A stretch of DNA of 46,194 nucleotides. Origin: an uncultured Alphaproteobacteria bacterium (lineage in GTDB: Bacteria; Pseudomonadota; Alphaproteobacteria; RF32; CAG-239). The DNA lies in assembly GCA_944392235.1 (NCBI GenBank), contig CALXVZ010000008.1, forward strand, positions 1 through 46,194, given 5' to 3'. The notes beneath the pieces were generated by a model. That model saw only the letters and a list, made by a program, of their open reading frames with translations, had not been told where the DNA came from and made no database searches. Shown here one piece after another: positions 17,752-27,711 of the stretch (the stretch's first letter is position 1; each line of letters opens with the position of its first letter). Made by a program: the position numbers and the translations under genes.

Positions 17752-19152
17752 TTATAGTTTGGATTGTAGGTATTCTTTTAATTCCGTATCTTCAAGTTCT
17801 TCAGCATAATTTAATGCTTGTTGTAGGTATTTTTTTGCATTGTTTTTATCGCCTTCTCTTAAACAAATTTCTGCTAAGTTGTTGTAATCAATGGCGGCGC
17901 CTTTTAAGCGGTTTTTGCTATTTTCTAAATCTATGGCTTGCTTAAATAATGTGCGAGCTATGCGTAAATTATTTTGATGTAGCTCTATTAAACCTAACAA
18001 TGAATAAGCATTTGCAGGGTAAAAGGTTGTGTAATTTGATGTTTTGTTTTGGATGAGCTTGGTTAGTATTTCTGAGCTTTTTTGATATTCTTGCGTTGCG
18101 TAGTATATTTCTGCTTTTAAATATAAATTTTCAAATATACCAGCTTGATGATGTGTTTTTTGATATATGATTAAAGCTTTATTCGCATAGCTAAGCGATT
18201 TTTCGAATTGCTTATTATGGAAGGTAATGCGTGATAGCATTTCGCTACTGAAGGCTAATGCTTCATCTGACGGTTCTTTCTTTTTTATAATGGAATTGAA
18301 AAGCTTTTGAGCTTCTTTATGTCTTTTTTGCAAATATAAATTTAATCCATGCCAATTTTTTATATCGGCTTCGGTTTTTCTTAAATCGTGAGTGTTGCAG
18401 ATTTCTTCTGCCTGCAGAAAATATTCTTCTGCGGTATTATAATTTTCTCGACTTATTTCTATTAATCCTTGATAGGCTATGGCTTCGGCTTTTTTTCCTT
18501 CTATCTCTAGGGCTGTATAAAGTTTTTCTGCTTCGTGAAACATTGTATATGCTACGTCAAATACACCGCTTATCCGATATGTTTGGCCTAATGCCATGTA
18601 GCATTCCGCTTCTTCATACATAAAACCTTCTTTTTGATATATCTTTAGTGCTTTAGATAATTTTTTTGAAGCATTATACATATCTGTTTGATAGATGTCA
18701 TTGAGAGCGTCTAAGCGTAAAAAGTCGGCTTTTAATGCGCGTGATACATAAAATGGTAACTTTAGATTATTTAATGTTTGTGTGAATTCAATTCGCTTGT
18801 TTAGTTCTTTGCAAATATCTCCGTAAAGTAAAAGTAATTGTAAATTTTTAGGCGATTTTTTTATAGCTTTCAATGTTGTTTCTTCGCCTTTTTTTATGGA
18901 TTGAGTTATTTGCTTATATATTATTTCTTCTGGTGCAGGTTTTTGATGAAAAAAATCTTTTAAGGTTATGCTTTTATTATAAAATGAACTGAAATAATAG
19001 GGGCGGTCCTGGGTTTGAATTTTCTTTATCTCGTGCTTGAATTTATTTTTGATTTTCTTTAATCCCCATAGATGCATTCTAAAATATAGGAAAAAGCTTA
19101 TGCCTGCTCCTATGGAAATAAAAATTATTTGACTTAATTCTAAATCTTGCAA
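17752..19152 (-). CDS. Membrane-anchored tetratricopeptide-repeat protein
   Basis: Residues about 8-24 form one membrane helix, followed by a basic stretch, so the large C-terminal part is probably cytoplasmic. From about residue 140 to the end the 466-residue protein is filled with TPR-like helix pairs (for example EAECYMALGQTYRISG, AIAYQGLIEISRENYNTAE, AAIDYNNLAEICLREGDKN). TPRs mediate protein-protein contacts. There is no catalytic domain. The gene is divergent from the LonB-like protease at 19245. The 172 bp between it and the 17579 start are AT-rich with nothing recognisable. Confidence 0.85.
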   Translation of the reverse strand: MQDLELSQIIFISIGAGISFFLYFRMHLWGLKKIKNKFKHEIKKIQTQDRPYYFSSFYNKSITLKDFFHQKPAPEEIIYKQITQSIKKGEETTLKAIKKSPKNLQLLLLYGDICKELNKRIEFTQTLNNLKLPFYVSRALKADFLRLDALNDIYQTDMYNASKKLSKALKIYQKEGFMYEEAECYMALGQTYRISGVFDVAYTMFHEAEKLYTALEIEGKKAEAIAYQGLIEISRENYNTAEEYFLQAEEICNTHDLRKTEADIKNWHGLNLYLQKRHKEAQKLFNSIIKKKEPSDEALAFSSEMLSRITFHNKQFEKSLSYANKALIIYQKTHHQAGIFENLYLKAEIYYATQEYQKSSEILTKLIQNKTSNYTTFYPANAYSLLGLIELHQNNLRIARTLFKQAIDLENSKNRLKGAAIDYNNLAEICLREGDKNNAKKYLQQALNYAEELEDTELKEYLQSKL

Positions 19153-19244
19153 AATCTTTACTCTATATTAGTTTTTTTTCTTTACAATATCCGCATAAAA
19201 GAATCTGTGTTGATTTTATGTAATATTAGAGGATATTTTTTAAA

Positions 19245-21680
19245 ATGGCTATCACGAAATTAACTTCTGAGCAACTTTATCGCAAATGCGATCCGACTAA
19301 ATTTGAGTTTAATACTACAGCCGAATTGGAAGAGAGGCTTTCTGCTTTGGGGCAGGATAGGGCCATCAGTGCGGTGGAGCTAGGTATTAATATTAAATCT
19401 AAAGGATATAATTTGTTTTGCTTAGGTCCTGAGGGAACAGGTAAAACCAGTTTGGTTAAGCGTATTCTGGAAAAAGAAGGAAAAAAACGTCCAACTCCAG
19501 ATGATTGGGCCTATGTTTATAATTTTGAAGAGCCTCATAAACCGATTGCTATTAATTTTCCTGCTGGTGAAGCTGCTGGTTTTGCTAAGGAAATGGATGA
19601 ATTTGCCGATAAAGTCGAGCATGAACTTCCTGAGGTTGTGAAAAATGAACTTTATGAAGAACAATTGGCTATTATTCGTGAAAAATATCAAGAAAAACGT
19701 AATGATTATGTAAAAGTTTTGCAGAAAAAAGCTAAGGGAAAGAAAGTTTCTCTTTTGCATATGCCAATGGGGGTTGTTGTTGCTCCTATGAAAAATGGCG
19801 AAATTATTAGTCCGGATGTTTTTGATACTCTTTCTGATGAGGAAAAAAATGAAATTATGGCTGACTTGAACGCTATGCAAGAAGAAATTGCTCAGCATCA
19901 GGATGAGGCGCCTGCTTGGGAAGAAAAACAAACAGAAGAAATTAAAAAACTTCAGGAGAAATTAGTTAAAGATGCTATTAAAAAACCTCTTAACGAAATT
20001 AAACAAAAATATCGCGGTAATAGAAAAGTTGCTGATTATTTGAAATCTGTTCAACAATATATTTTGGATAATATTACAAGCTTTGTTCCGGAATATAATC
20101 AGGATAGTAAACCTCAGACAGAAGACGAACCTATGTTGGGGTTACTCAGTCAGCTTAAAAATCAGCAGGAAGAAGATAAAATTGGAAAATTTAAGGTTAA
20201 TGTTGTTGTTAAAAATGTTCCAAACAGCGGTGCTCCGATTGTTTTGCTTGATCACCCAACTCAGGGGAATTTGGTGGGGAAAATTGAACGATTACAACAA
20301 TTCGGTGCTTTAATTACTGATTTTTCTTTAATTAAGAGTGGTGCTCTTCATAAGGCTAATGGGGGATTTTTGTTAATTGATGCCAGAAAATTACTCCTAC
20401 AACCTTATTCTTGGGACTCTCTTAAACGTGCACTCGCTTCTAAAGAAATTAAAATTGAGGCTCCTAGTGAAGATACAAGTTTTTCGACTATCTCTCTCGA
20501 TCCGCAACCTATTCCTTTAGATGTTAAAGTCGTTATGACCGGTGATGCGGATTTGTATGATTTACTTAGTGAACGTGATCCTGATTTTTGCGACTACTTT
20601 AAAGTCGAAGCTGATTTTGGTATGGTTATTGATAGAACTGATGAAAACGAAGTTGAATATGCTAAACTTATTGGTTCTTTAACGAAAAAGAAAAATTTGC
20701 GTTCTCTTAATAAACAGGCGGTTGCAAGAGTTATTGAATATTCTTCTCGTTTGGCTGATGATACCGAAAAATTAACCGCTCATGTTTCTTCTATCGGTGA
20801 TTTGTTGAAAGAAGCTGATTATTGGGCTCGTAAATCTAAAGCTACTCAAATTGGTAAAAATCATATTGAACAAGCTATTAAATCGCAAATTTATCGTGCT
20901 GACAGAGTTAATGAAGCTATGCTTGAACAAATTGATAAGGGAACAATCTTGCTTGATGTAACAGGCGAAAGAGTAGGTCAGATTAACGGTTTAGTAGTTT
21001 ATAACTTTACACGTAACTCTTTTGGTAAGCCAACTCGTATCACGACACAAGTTCGTTTAGGTAGAGGGGAATTTGTTAATATCGAACGTGAAGTGGCTAT
21101 GAGTGGACCTATTCACTCTAAAGGTGTCTTGATTTTGCAAGCTCTAATTTCTAATCGTTTTGCTAAACGTTCTCCGCTATCTCTTTCTGCTTCCATCGTT
21201 TTTGAACAATCATACGGTGGTGTGGATGGTGATTCCGCTTCTTCCACTGAATATTATTGTATGTTATCGGCAATTGCGGAATTACCAATTAAACAGTCTC
21301 TTGCTGTTACTGGGTCTATTAACCAATTTGGTGAAATTCAACCAATTGGTGGTGTTAATGAGAAAATCGAAGGCTTCTTTGAAGTTTGTAAATATAATGG
21401 TTTGACAGGACAACAAGGTGTTATTATTCCTCGGACTAATGTTGCAAATTTGATGCTCCGTGAAGATGTTCTGGAAGCTGTTGATAACGGATTATTCTCA
21501 ATTTATGCTATAGATACTGTTGATGATGGTATTGAACTTTTGACCGGAATTCCAGCTGGTAAGCCCGATAAACATGGTAAATTCCCAAAAGGAACTGTTA
21601 ACTATAAAGTTCAACAGAGTCTTGAAGAATACTATAAAGATTATGTTAAATATGCTCGCGAAACTCATGGAGCTGTTTAA
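19245..21680 (+). CDS. LonB-like ATP-dependent protease (AAA+ with S16 domain)
   Basis: This AAA+ serine protease degrades proteins with ATP. Walker A is GPEGTGKTS at residues 61-69. The AAA module is interrupted by a long charged insertion (about residues 120-300), as in the YcbZ/LonB-like family. The C-terminal Lon domain has the Ser-Lys dyad: Ser664 in VDGDSASS and Lys707 in GGVNEKIEG, separated by 43 residues as in classical Lon. There is no LON N-terminal domain and no transmembrane insertion, so it is a soluble form. Length 811 fits the family. A terminator follows. Confidence 0.93.
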   Translation: MAITKLTSEQLYRKCDPTKFEFNTTAELEERLSALGQDRAISAVELGINIKSKGYNLFCLGPEGTGKTSLVKRILEKEGKKRPTPDDWAYVYNFEEPHKPIAINFPAGEAAGFAKEMDEFADKVEHELPEVVKNELYEEQLAIIREKYQEKRNDYVKVLQKKAKGKKVSLLHMPMGVVVAPMKNGEIISPDVFDTLSDEEKNEIMADLNAMQEEIAQHQDEAPAWEEKQTEEIKKLQEKLVKDAIKKPLNEIKQKYRGNRKVADYLKSVQQYILDNITSFVPEYNQDSKPQTEDEPMLGLLSQLKNQQEEDKIGKFKVNVVVKNVPNSGAPIVLLDHPTQGNLVGKIERLQQFGALITDFSLIKSGALHKANGGFLLIDARKLLLQPYSWDSLKRALASKEIKIEAPSEDTSFSTISLDPQPIPLDVKVVMTGDADLYDLLSERDPDFCDYFKVEADFGMVIDRTDENEVEYAKLIGSLTKKKNLRSLNKQAVARVIEYSSRLADDTEKLTAHVSSIGDLLKEADYWARKSKATQIGKNHIEQAIKSQIYRADRVNEAMLEQIDKGTILLDVTGERVGQINGLVVYNFTRNSFGKPTRITTQVRLGRGEFVNIEREVAMSGPIHSKGVLILQALISNRFAKRSPLSLSASIVFEQSYGGVDGDSASSTEYYCMLSAIAELPIKQSLAVTGSINQFGEIQPIGGVNEKIEGFFEVCKYNGLTGQQGVIIPRTNVANLMLREDVLEAVDNGLFSIYAIDTVDDGIELLTGIPAGKPDKHGKFPKGTVNYKVQQSLEEYYKDYVKYARETHGAV

Positions 21681-21729
21681 TGAAAATTTAAGCTTAAGTT
21701 TGCTTTCTGAACTTAACTGGTTGATTTTT

Positions 21730-21770
21730 CAAAACGCCTTTCGGCACAGATGTCGGAGGGTGTTTTTTTG
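21730..21770 (+). terminator. Intrinsic terminator
   Basis: Hairpin AACGCCTTTCGGCA with TGTCGGAGGGTGTT (several G-T pairs), followed by a T run, after the LonB-like gene. Confidence 0.75.
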
Positions 21771-21854
21771 CTTTACAAATCGGATTAATACTGTTACTCT
21801 GTCCGAACCTACTTATTTTTAGGTCCTTTTATTTTTAATTTAAATTTCATTATT

Positions 21855-22391
21855 ATGAGTAGTTCAGAAATTATGGCATTCGTCCGCGAAGCCGAAGTTA
21901 GCACATTGAGCGTAGAGCGTGAATTAGCTTTTGTCGAGGCTCTATGTGAGTTATCTTTGTTTGATGCGAGAAAATTTCTTCGTCTTTATATGGAGAAAAC
22001 TTCGCAGCTTTACTTGCAGTGTATCGAATATATGCTTGAACATAATTCGACATTGTTCACATTTGCTCTTTCTTTGAGCAGAACCGGATGGCATAGGCGT
22101 TATAAAGACAGAAAGTATTTGGTGCGTGGAACCGAAGATGATGTTTTAGTATTACAGAAACATTTGCTCAGCGAGAAACTTAATATTAGAATTTTATACT
22201 GTTATGCGGTTAATTTTAATGTTGCACTTTTGCCGGAAGTTCTTGATGAGGTTAAAAAAAGAGCTGAACAAGAAGCTTCTGAAAATGGTGTTTCTCTTGA
22301 AAAGCAAATGGAAAAACGTGGTGTTTCGTATGCTTCAATTTATAACTATCAGATTCATCATTTGGATAGAATGAGATTAAAACGGATGTAA
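21855..22391 (+). CDS. Hypothetical protein, helical
   Basis: The 178-residue product is not recognised. It is mostly helical and charged, with no signal peptide, membrane span or catalytic motif. The C-terminal third (EVKKRAEQEASENGVSLEKQ) looks like a coiled coil. The start ATG 21855 follows an AT-rich leader without a clear ribosome site. It is flanked by terminators on both sides and so is its own unit. Confidence 0.65.
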   Translation: MSSSEIMAFVREAEVSTLSVERELAFVEALCELSLFDARKFLRLYMEKTSQLYLQCIEYMLEHNSTLFTFALSLSRTGWHRRYKDRKYLVRGTEDDVLVLQKHLLSEKLNIRILYCYAVNFNVALLPEVLDEVKKRAEQEASENGVSLEKQMEKRGVSYASIYNYQIHHLDRMRLKRM

Positions 22392-22404
22392 TGCTGTTTC
22401 TTCT

Positions 22405-22439
22405 TCCCCTTTTTGCTTTCGCAAATTGGGGATTTTTTG
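22405..22439 (+). terminator. Intrinsic terminator
   Basis: Stem CCCC..TTGC with GCAA..GGGG around a TTTC loop, followed by a T run. Confidence 0.85.
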
Positions 22440-22501
22440 TGCTTCTATCTTTATAACTCCTTTTATTAAAACTGATTAAAATGGGGAAAAGTTTATTTTG
22501 A

Positions 22502-22530
22502 TTGACGCAAATCGAAAAATAATGTATCTT
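22502..22530 (+). promoter_or_regulatory. kdsA promoter
   Basis: TTGACG at 22502-22507 and TATCTT at 22525-22530 are 17 bp apart. This places transcription after an upstream in-frame TTG at 22498 and supports ATG 22564 as the start. Confidence 0.6.
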
Positions 22531-22563
22531 TTGCCCAATTCTGATTTTATGAAAGGGATAACT

Positions 22564-23406
22564 ATGGAACAGAGAATTGTTGATGTTAACGGCGTGAAAC
22601 TTTCCAATAATTTGCCTTTTGGCTTACTTTGCGGACCTTGTCAGATTGAAAGTAGACAACACGCAATTGATATTGCCGGTGCTATGGTGGAAATTACAAA
22701 GGAACTCAATATTCCGTATATTTTTAAGGCTTCTTTTGATAAAGCTAACCGCACATCTATTCATGGTGCTCGCGGGGTTGGTTTAGATGAAGGGATGAGA
22801 ACTTTTGATGAAATTAAAAAACTTTATAATAATTTGCCGATCGTTACTGATGTTCACGAACATGAACAATGTGCTATAGTTGCTCAACATGTTGATATGT
22901 TGCAAATTCCGGCTTTCTTGTGCCGGCAGACTGACTTGGTTGTGGCGGCTGCTCAAACCGGTAAGGTTGTTAATATCAAAAAAGGACAGTTCTTGGCTCC
23001 TTGGGAAGCTAAAAATTTAGTGGTAAAATGTGACGAATCGAATAATCATAATGTTTGCTTAACAGAACGTGGAACAAGTTTTGGATATAATACTCTTGTA
23101 ACTGATATGCGTGGTTTGCCTCGTATGGCTCAAGATACTGGTTGCCCGATTATCTTTGATGCTACTCACTCTGTTCAACAGCCGGGTGGTATGGGTGGTT
23201 GTTCCGGCGGTCAGCGTGAATTTGCTCCGGTTCTTGCTAGAGCTGCTGTCGCTGTTGGTGTGGCTGCTGTATTTATGGAAACTCATGAGAATCCTGATAA
23301 GGCTCTCTCCGATGGTCCTAATACTATCGCTCTTAAAGATATGAAAGGCGTTTTGGAAGTGCTAAAACAGTTTGATGAAGTGCGTAAACGTCTGGATATC
23401 TTTTAA
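22564..23406 (+). CDS. kdsA: 3-deoxy-8-phosphooctulonate synthase (KdsA), metal-dependent type
   Basis: The enzyme condenses phosphoenolpyruvate with arabinose 5-phosphate to Kdo-8-phosphate for the LPS inner core. The 280-residue protein has GPCQIES with Cys26, FKASFDKANR, FDATHSVQQPG (His202), Glu239 and LSDGPN (Asp250). Cys, His, Glu and Asp are the ligands of the metal-dependent (Aquifex-type) class; the E. coli type has Asn in place of Cys. ATG 22564 has AAGGGA upstream. The gene shows that the organism makes a Kdo-containing LPS. Confidence 0.96.
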   Translation: MEQRIVDVNGVKLSNNLPFGLLCGPCQIESRQHAIDIAGAMVEITKELNIPYIFKASFDKANRTSIHGARGVGLDEGMRTFDEIKKLYNNLPIVTDVHEHEQCAIVAQHVDMLQIPAFLCRQTDLVVAAAQTGKVVNIKKGQFLAPWEAKNLVVKCDESNNHNVCLTERGTSFGYNTLVTDMRGLPRMAQDTGCPIIFDATHSVQQPGGMGGCSGGQREFAPVLARAAVAVGVAAVFMETHENPDKALSDGPNTIALKDMKGVLEVLKQFDEVRKRLDIF

Positions 23407-23559
23407 TTCAAAAAATAAATTTTTACATCATTAGCCTTAGTAAATCTTATATGATACTACTTGTATTTCTATCTGATTGCTAGGGCTTTTTTATGACTTT
23501 ATCTTGTTGAAGCTTTTGCGGTAACCCTAGGGATATTTGCACATTCGATTATACCTTTA

Positions 23560-23587
23560 TTGACAAATCTTCTAAAAAGTTTATAGT
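23560..23587 (+). promoter_or_regulatory. recO promoter
   Basis: TTGACA at 23560-23565 and TATAGT at 23582-23587 are 16 bp apart, just before recO. The rest of 23407-23625 shows no gene or clear terminator. Confidence 0.6.
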
Positions 23588-23625
23588 CCTTTTATATGTA
23601 AAAAAGGGAATTGTGCTTCAGGGAA

Positions 23626-24450
23626 ATGATCATTAAAGATGAAGGTTATGTGTTAAGTGCTCGTAAATATGGCGAAAAAGCTTTGATTGTGACACTCTTA
23701 ACACGTTGTAAAGGGAAAATTACTGCTTTTGTTTCTGATGGAACATCTAAGAAAAATAGAGGATTGTTTCAGGCGGGAAATAAAATCTTTTTTGAAGCTT
23801 CCGCTCGGTTGGAAGAAAATATGCGGCGTTTGTTTCGTCTCGAACTTTTAGAACCTAATGCTGTTTTGATGATGACTGATTTTAAACGATTGGAATTAAT
23901 GTCATCTCTCTTACCAATGTTCAAATCTCTTTTGAATGAAAATGAAGAAGTTCCTCTTCTTTATGAAATAGCAGGGCGCTTTTTTGCGGCTCCAAATCTT
24001 AAAGATATGCTGGTGCAATATGCTTTTTTTGAATTTTATGCTTTGGAATATTTAGGGGTGGGGCTTTCTCTTGATTGCTGTGCGGTTACAGGGCAGACTG
24101 AGAACCTTTATTATGTTTCTCCTCGAACAGGGAAGGCTGTTTGTCGTGAAATTGGCGAACCTTATCGCGATAAGTTGTTTTTATATCCGCATTTTGTTGT
24201 GGATAACAACTATCAACCGTCTTATGCAGAAATTTTTAATGTGCTAAAGATGACTGAGTTTTTCTTGAAAGAGAATTTTTTTAAGTTCCATAATTTATCA
24301 ATACCGGCTTCTCGTGCGGATGTTTGGCGTTATTTTGATGGTGTTGTTGCTGATAATGAGAGAGGATCTGTTGCAAAGTTGAGGGCTATTGATATCGGAG
24401 CTAAGCAGATGGATGAGGGGGAAAAACATTTTTATGGAGTGGCAGTTTAA
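23626..24450 (+). CDS. recO: DNA repair protein RecO
   Basis: RecO anneals complementary strands and with RecR loads RecA onto SSB-coated DNA in gap repair. The 274-residue protein begins with the OB-fold pattern MIIKDEGYVLSARKYGEKAL and has the C-terminal signature CCAVTGQTENLYYVSPRTG. ATG 23626 matches the family start; a TTG at 23611 would add five residues and has AAGGGA directly before it. parC follows after 100 bp without a clear terminator, so the two may be co-transcribed. Confidence 0.92.
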   Translation: MIIKDEGYVLSARKYGEKALIVTLLTRCKGKITAFVSDGTSKKNRGLFQAGNKIFFEASARLEENMRRLFRLELLEPNAVLMMTDFKRLELMSSLLPMFKSLLNENEEVPLLYEIAGRFFAAPNLKDMLVQYAFFEFYALEYLGVGLSLDCCAVTGQTENLYYVSPRTGKAVCREIGEPYRDKLFLYPHFVVDNNYQPSYAEIFNVLKMTEFFLKENFFKFHNLSIPASRADVWRYFDGVVADNERGSVAKLRAIDIGAKQMDEGEKHFYGVAV

Positions 24451-24551
24451 CTCATTGATGTTCTAAAATTTGAGTGTTTGGAAACTGCGTCTAAATGAAA
24501 TTAAAAAATTGCCTGAAAGGTATAAGATAACAGAGGCTGTAAGAGGGTATA

Positions 24552-26786
24552 ATGGAAGAAGAAGAAATTGTAGAAGAAAGAATTCATGACGTTAAACTAA
24601 AAGAAGAATTAAGCAAAAGATATCTTTCTTATGCGATGTCAACAATCGTGGCTCGTTCACTTCCGGATGTGCGGGATGGTCTTAAACCTGTGCATCGTCG
24701 TTTGCTTTATGCTATGAGACAACTTAAACTTGATCCAAAATCAGGTTTTAAGAAATGTGCAAGAGTTGTTGGTGATGTTATCGGTAAATATCACCCTCAC
24801 GGTGATAGCGCCGTTTATGGAGCGATGGTTCGTTTGGCTCAGGACTTTTCTGTGCGGTATCCTCTTGTTGATGGACAAGGTAATTTTGGTAATATCGATG
24901 GTGATGGTGCAGCTGCGATGCGTTATACAGAAGCGCGTTTGACAGAGTTTGCTATTGCTTTAATGGAAGGCTTAAATGAAAATGCTGTCGATTTTATGGA
25001 TACGTATGATGGGGAAGAACAAGAACCTATTGTGATGCCTGCGGCTGTGCCTAATCTCTTATGCAATGGTTCTGCAGGTATTGCTGTTGGTATGGCGACT
25101 AATATTCCGCCTCATAACTTGGGTGAGGTGGCTGATGCTCTTCTCTATTTAATTAAAAATCCAGAATGCGAAATTACTGATTTAGTTAAATATGTTAAAG
25201 GTCCGGATTTCCCAACAGGCGGTTTGATTATTGCGGATCAAAAAGCTATTGTTGATGCTTATACTCATGGTAAAGGCTATTTCCGTATTCGTGCTAAATG
25301 GGAAAAAGAAGATCTAGGTAAAGGACAGTATCAGATTGTTGTTACGGAAATTCCTTATCAGGTTATTAAATCTAAATTAATTGAGAAAATTGCTCAACTC
25401 TTGGAAGATAAGAAATTACCGCTTTTGGCTGATGTGCGTGATGAATCTGCTCATGATGTGCGTATTGTCTTAGAACCTAAAAATCGATCTGTTGATGCTA
25501 ATCTTTTAATGGAACATCTCTTTAAACAAACAGAACTTGAAATTCGTTTTGCTATGAATATGAATGTTCTTTCTTCTGATGGTGTTCCAAGGGTTATGAG
25601 CCTTAAAGAGGTTCTTAAAGAATATTTGAACCATAGGCATAAAGTCCTTATTCGTAAATCTCAATATCGTTTAGATAAGATTATGGCTAGATTGGAAATC
25701 TTATCTGGCTATTTAATCGCTTATCTTAATCTTGATGAAGTTATTCGTATTATTCGTGAAGAAGAAGATGCTAAGGCTTCTTTAATGGCAAAATTCGCTC
25801 TGACCGATAATCAGGCAGAAGCTATCCTTAATATGAAATTACGTAACTTGCGTAAACTTGAAGAAGAAGAAATTCGCGGCGAATTTGACGAACTTACGGA
25901 AGAAAAAAATGAATTAGAAACATTACTCGGAAGTGAAGAATTGCGTTTTACTAAATTGGCAGAAGAAATCAATGTGATGAAGGATAAATTTGGTAAAAAA
26001 ACAGCACTTGGGCGTCGTCGTAGTCAGTTTGCAGATATGCCCGATGATGTTGATGTGCCAATAGAAGTTATGGTTGAAAAAGAGCCGATTACCATTATTC
26101 TTTCGCAAAAAGGTTGGATTAGAAGTATGAAGGGGTATGTTCCTCTTAATGATGACTTCAAATTTAAAGAAGATGATGCGCTGCAATTGGCTATTCATGC
26201 TTATACAACTGATAAAATCATTTTATTTGATACATCCGGTAAATTCTTTAATATCAATGCCAGTGAGATCCCTTCCGGTCGTGGTTTTGGTCAGCCGGTG
26301 CGTTTGATGATTGATTTAGGGGGGACTGATAATATTTGTGCTATGTTCGTTTTTGAAAAAGGTGCAAAATATGTTGTTTCTTCTGATTATGGACATGGAT
26401 TTGTTATTGATGAAAGCCATATTATTGCTCAAACGCGCAATGGTCGTAAAATCCTTAATTTGGCAGAGGGTGAAACAGCGGCTTTCTGTAAGAAAATTAC
26501 CGGTGATATGGTCGCTGTTGTTGGTGAAAATCGCAAACTACTTATCTTTAAATTGGAGGAAATTCCGACAATGGCTCGCGGTCGTGGTGTTGGTTTGCAG
26601 AAATATCAAGCCGGTTGCAAAATGTCCGATATTCAAATCTTTAAGGAAGAAGACGGCTTTTGCTATAATCGTTCCGGCGGGATTGCTAATGAAAAAGAAC
26701 TGCTTACTTGGCTCGGTCATCGTGCTCAAGTCGGGCGTTTGGTTCCGTTTGGCTTCCCGAAAACTAATAAATTCTTTAAAGAATAA
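24552..26786 (+). CDS. parC: DNA topoisomerase IV subunit A
   Basis: This is the strand-cleaving subunit that decatenates chromosomes with ParE. Catalytic Tyr125 is in [11 protein letters not shown]. The quinolone region reads [20 protein letters not shown], with Ser86 equal to E. coli ParC Ser80 and Gly90 at the position of Glu84. Length 744 and the short C-terminal domain with few beta-pinwheel blades fit ParC rather than GyrA; the GyrA-box is not seen. ATG 24552 has AAGAGGG upstream. A terminator follows. Confidence 0.93.
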   Translation: MEEEEIVEERIHDVKLKEELSKRYLSYAMSTIVARSLPDVRDGLKPVHRRLLYAMRQLKLDPKSGFKKCARVVGDVIGKYHPHGDSAVYGAMVRLAQDFSVRYPLVDGQGNFGNIDGDGAAAMRYTEARLTEFAIALMEGLNENAVDFMDTYDGEEQEPIVMPAAVPNLLCNGSAGIAVGMATNIPPHNLGEVADALLYLIKNPECEITDLVKYVKGPDFPTGGLIIADQKAIVDAYTHGKGYFRIRAKWEKEDLGKGQYQIVVTEIPYQVIKSKLIEKIAQLLEDKKLPLLADVRDESAHDVRIVLEPKNRSVDANLLMEHLFKQTELEIRFAMNMNVLSSDGVPRVMSLKEVLKEYLNHRHKVLIRKSQYRLDKIMARLEILSGYLIAYLNLDEVIRIIREEEDAKASLMAKFALTDNQAEAILNMKLRNLRKLEEEEIRGEFDELTEEKNELETLLGSEELRFTKLAEEINVMKDKFGKKTALGRRRSQFADMPDDVDVPIEVMVEKEPITIILSQKGWIRSMKGYVPLNDDFKFKEDDALQLAIHAYTTDKIILFDTSGKFFNINASEIPSGRGFGQPVRLMIDLGGTDNICAMFVFEKGAKYVVSSDYGHGFVIDESHIIAQTRNGRKILNLAEGETAAFCKKITGDMVAVVGENRKLLIFKLEEIPTMARGRGVGLQKYQAGCKMSDIQIFKEEDGFCYNRSGGIANEKELLTWLGHRAQVGRLVPFGFPKTNKFFKE

Positions 26787-26793
26787 AAATTGT

Positions 26794-26821
26794 AAGTGCG
26801 GTATAAAATCCGCACTTTTTT
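26794..26821 (+). terminator. Intrinsic terminator after parC
   Basis: Stem AAGTGCGG/CCGCACTT with an 8-nt loop and a T tail. Confidence 0.88.
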
Positions 26822-26841
26822 GTATTGCTTTGTTTATTTTG

Positions 26842-27462
26842 TTATTTCCAGAGAATACGCATGAAACATTGACTTTGGTTTAAACATGTGGTTTGACACA
26901 GTTCAATTATTTTAGCTGGATTTAAATCTCTTAAACATCCTAATCCTTCTTTGCAATAATTGTCTCCGTAATAACGAGTGTCAAAATTTGAACTGTCACT
27001 ATCTTCTTCTTGATGTATAAAATGTGTTTGCCATATAATGGGACTTAGCTCTTTACTGAAGTTTAATATGTTAAAACATGTTTTTGTATCTACCTTGTTG
27101 TTTTTACCTGTAATGACCATTGTGAAAAAGTATCTGTCAAAGCTTATAAAAATTTGATTGCCTAATGCATCATATATCAGGTTGCTATCGTTTGTGGTCA
27201 TTTCTTCGGGGATAATTCCAGCATTTTGGAGAAAAGATGTTATGTTTACGATAGAATTTTTGGGGAGACCTTTTATATCTAGCAGAGGCAAAGATTGTGT
27301 TATAATTTTTGTGTATTGTTCTATTTGCTTGTTGGTGCGATGTTTTATTATCGCTTTGTTGTAGCCGGTGATTCCTCCAATTGATAAAATGCCTACTATC
27401 GCTATTACTCCTAACATCTCTAACATTGAACGTCCAGCTTGTTCAATCTTATTTCGTTTCAT
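26842..27462 (-). CDS. Second orphan pseudopilin, cysteine-rich C-terminus
   Basis: The class III signal is clear: basic leader, Gly10 before cleavage, then RSMLE with Glu at +5 and a hydrophobic helix (MLGVIAIVGILSIGGITGY). The 206-residue protein has a globular domain ending with several Cys (DNYCKEGLGC, ELCQTTCLNQSQC) that probably form disulfides in the periplasm. A strong GGGGGG site precedes ATG 27462. Immediately upstream is a structured, terminator-ended RNA that may control it. No pilus or type II secretion genes are nearby. Confidence 0.82.
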   Translation of the reverse strand: MKRNKIEQAGRSMLEMLGVIAIVGILSIGGITGYNKAIIKHRTNKQIEQYTKIITQSLPLLDIKGLPKNSIVNITSFLQNAGIIPEEMTTNDSNLIYDALGNQIFISFDRYFFTMVITGKNNKVDTKTCFNILNFSKELSPIIWQTHFIHQEEDSDSSNFDTRYYGDNYCKEGLGCLRDLNPAKIIELCQTTCLNQSQCFMRILWK

Positions 27463-27482
27463 TATTTCCCCCCTATGACTGT

Positions 27483-27711
27483 AAAAAAAGCCGCCGGATT
27501 AAGGCGACTGGAAGTTAGAAACTACTTATATGAATAGCGCGGCATATTAGCCAAATAAATCATATATCACTAGTATATATATGAATCTTATTTTTAAATA
27601 GCCTATTTTGCCGCCTTCCAGTCCTTGACCAGAAAGCATGCAAAATTTTCGTCCAGCATATAGACGCATATAAAGAGGTTTCTACGCCCCAGACAGGTTT
27701 CCCTAATCCGC
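27483..27711 (-). ncRNA. Structured RNA candidate ending in a terminator, upstream of pseudopilin
   Basis: On the minus strand a promoter-like TTTACA (27744-27739) and TAACAT (27722-27717), 16 bp apart, would start RNA near 27711. It begins with GCGGATTAGG (27711-27702), which can pair with CCTTAATCCGGC (27504-27493). Inside, GACTGGAAG (27623-27615) can pair with CTTCCAGTC (27514-27506). The 3' end is a terminator hairpin GTCGCC/GGCGGC plus seven T (27508-27483). The end stem and the terminator share bases, so they are mutually exclusive. It could be a free ncRNA of about 229 nt or a riboswitch/attenuator for the pilin gene. I could not match it to tmRNA, RNase P, 6S or SRP RNA. Confidence 0.5.
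27490..27508 (-). terminator. Terminator at 3' end of RNA candidate
   Basis: On the minus strand GTCGCC-TTAATCC-GGCGGC is followed by TTTTTTT (27489-27483). Confidence 0.7.
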
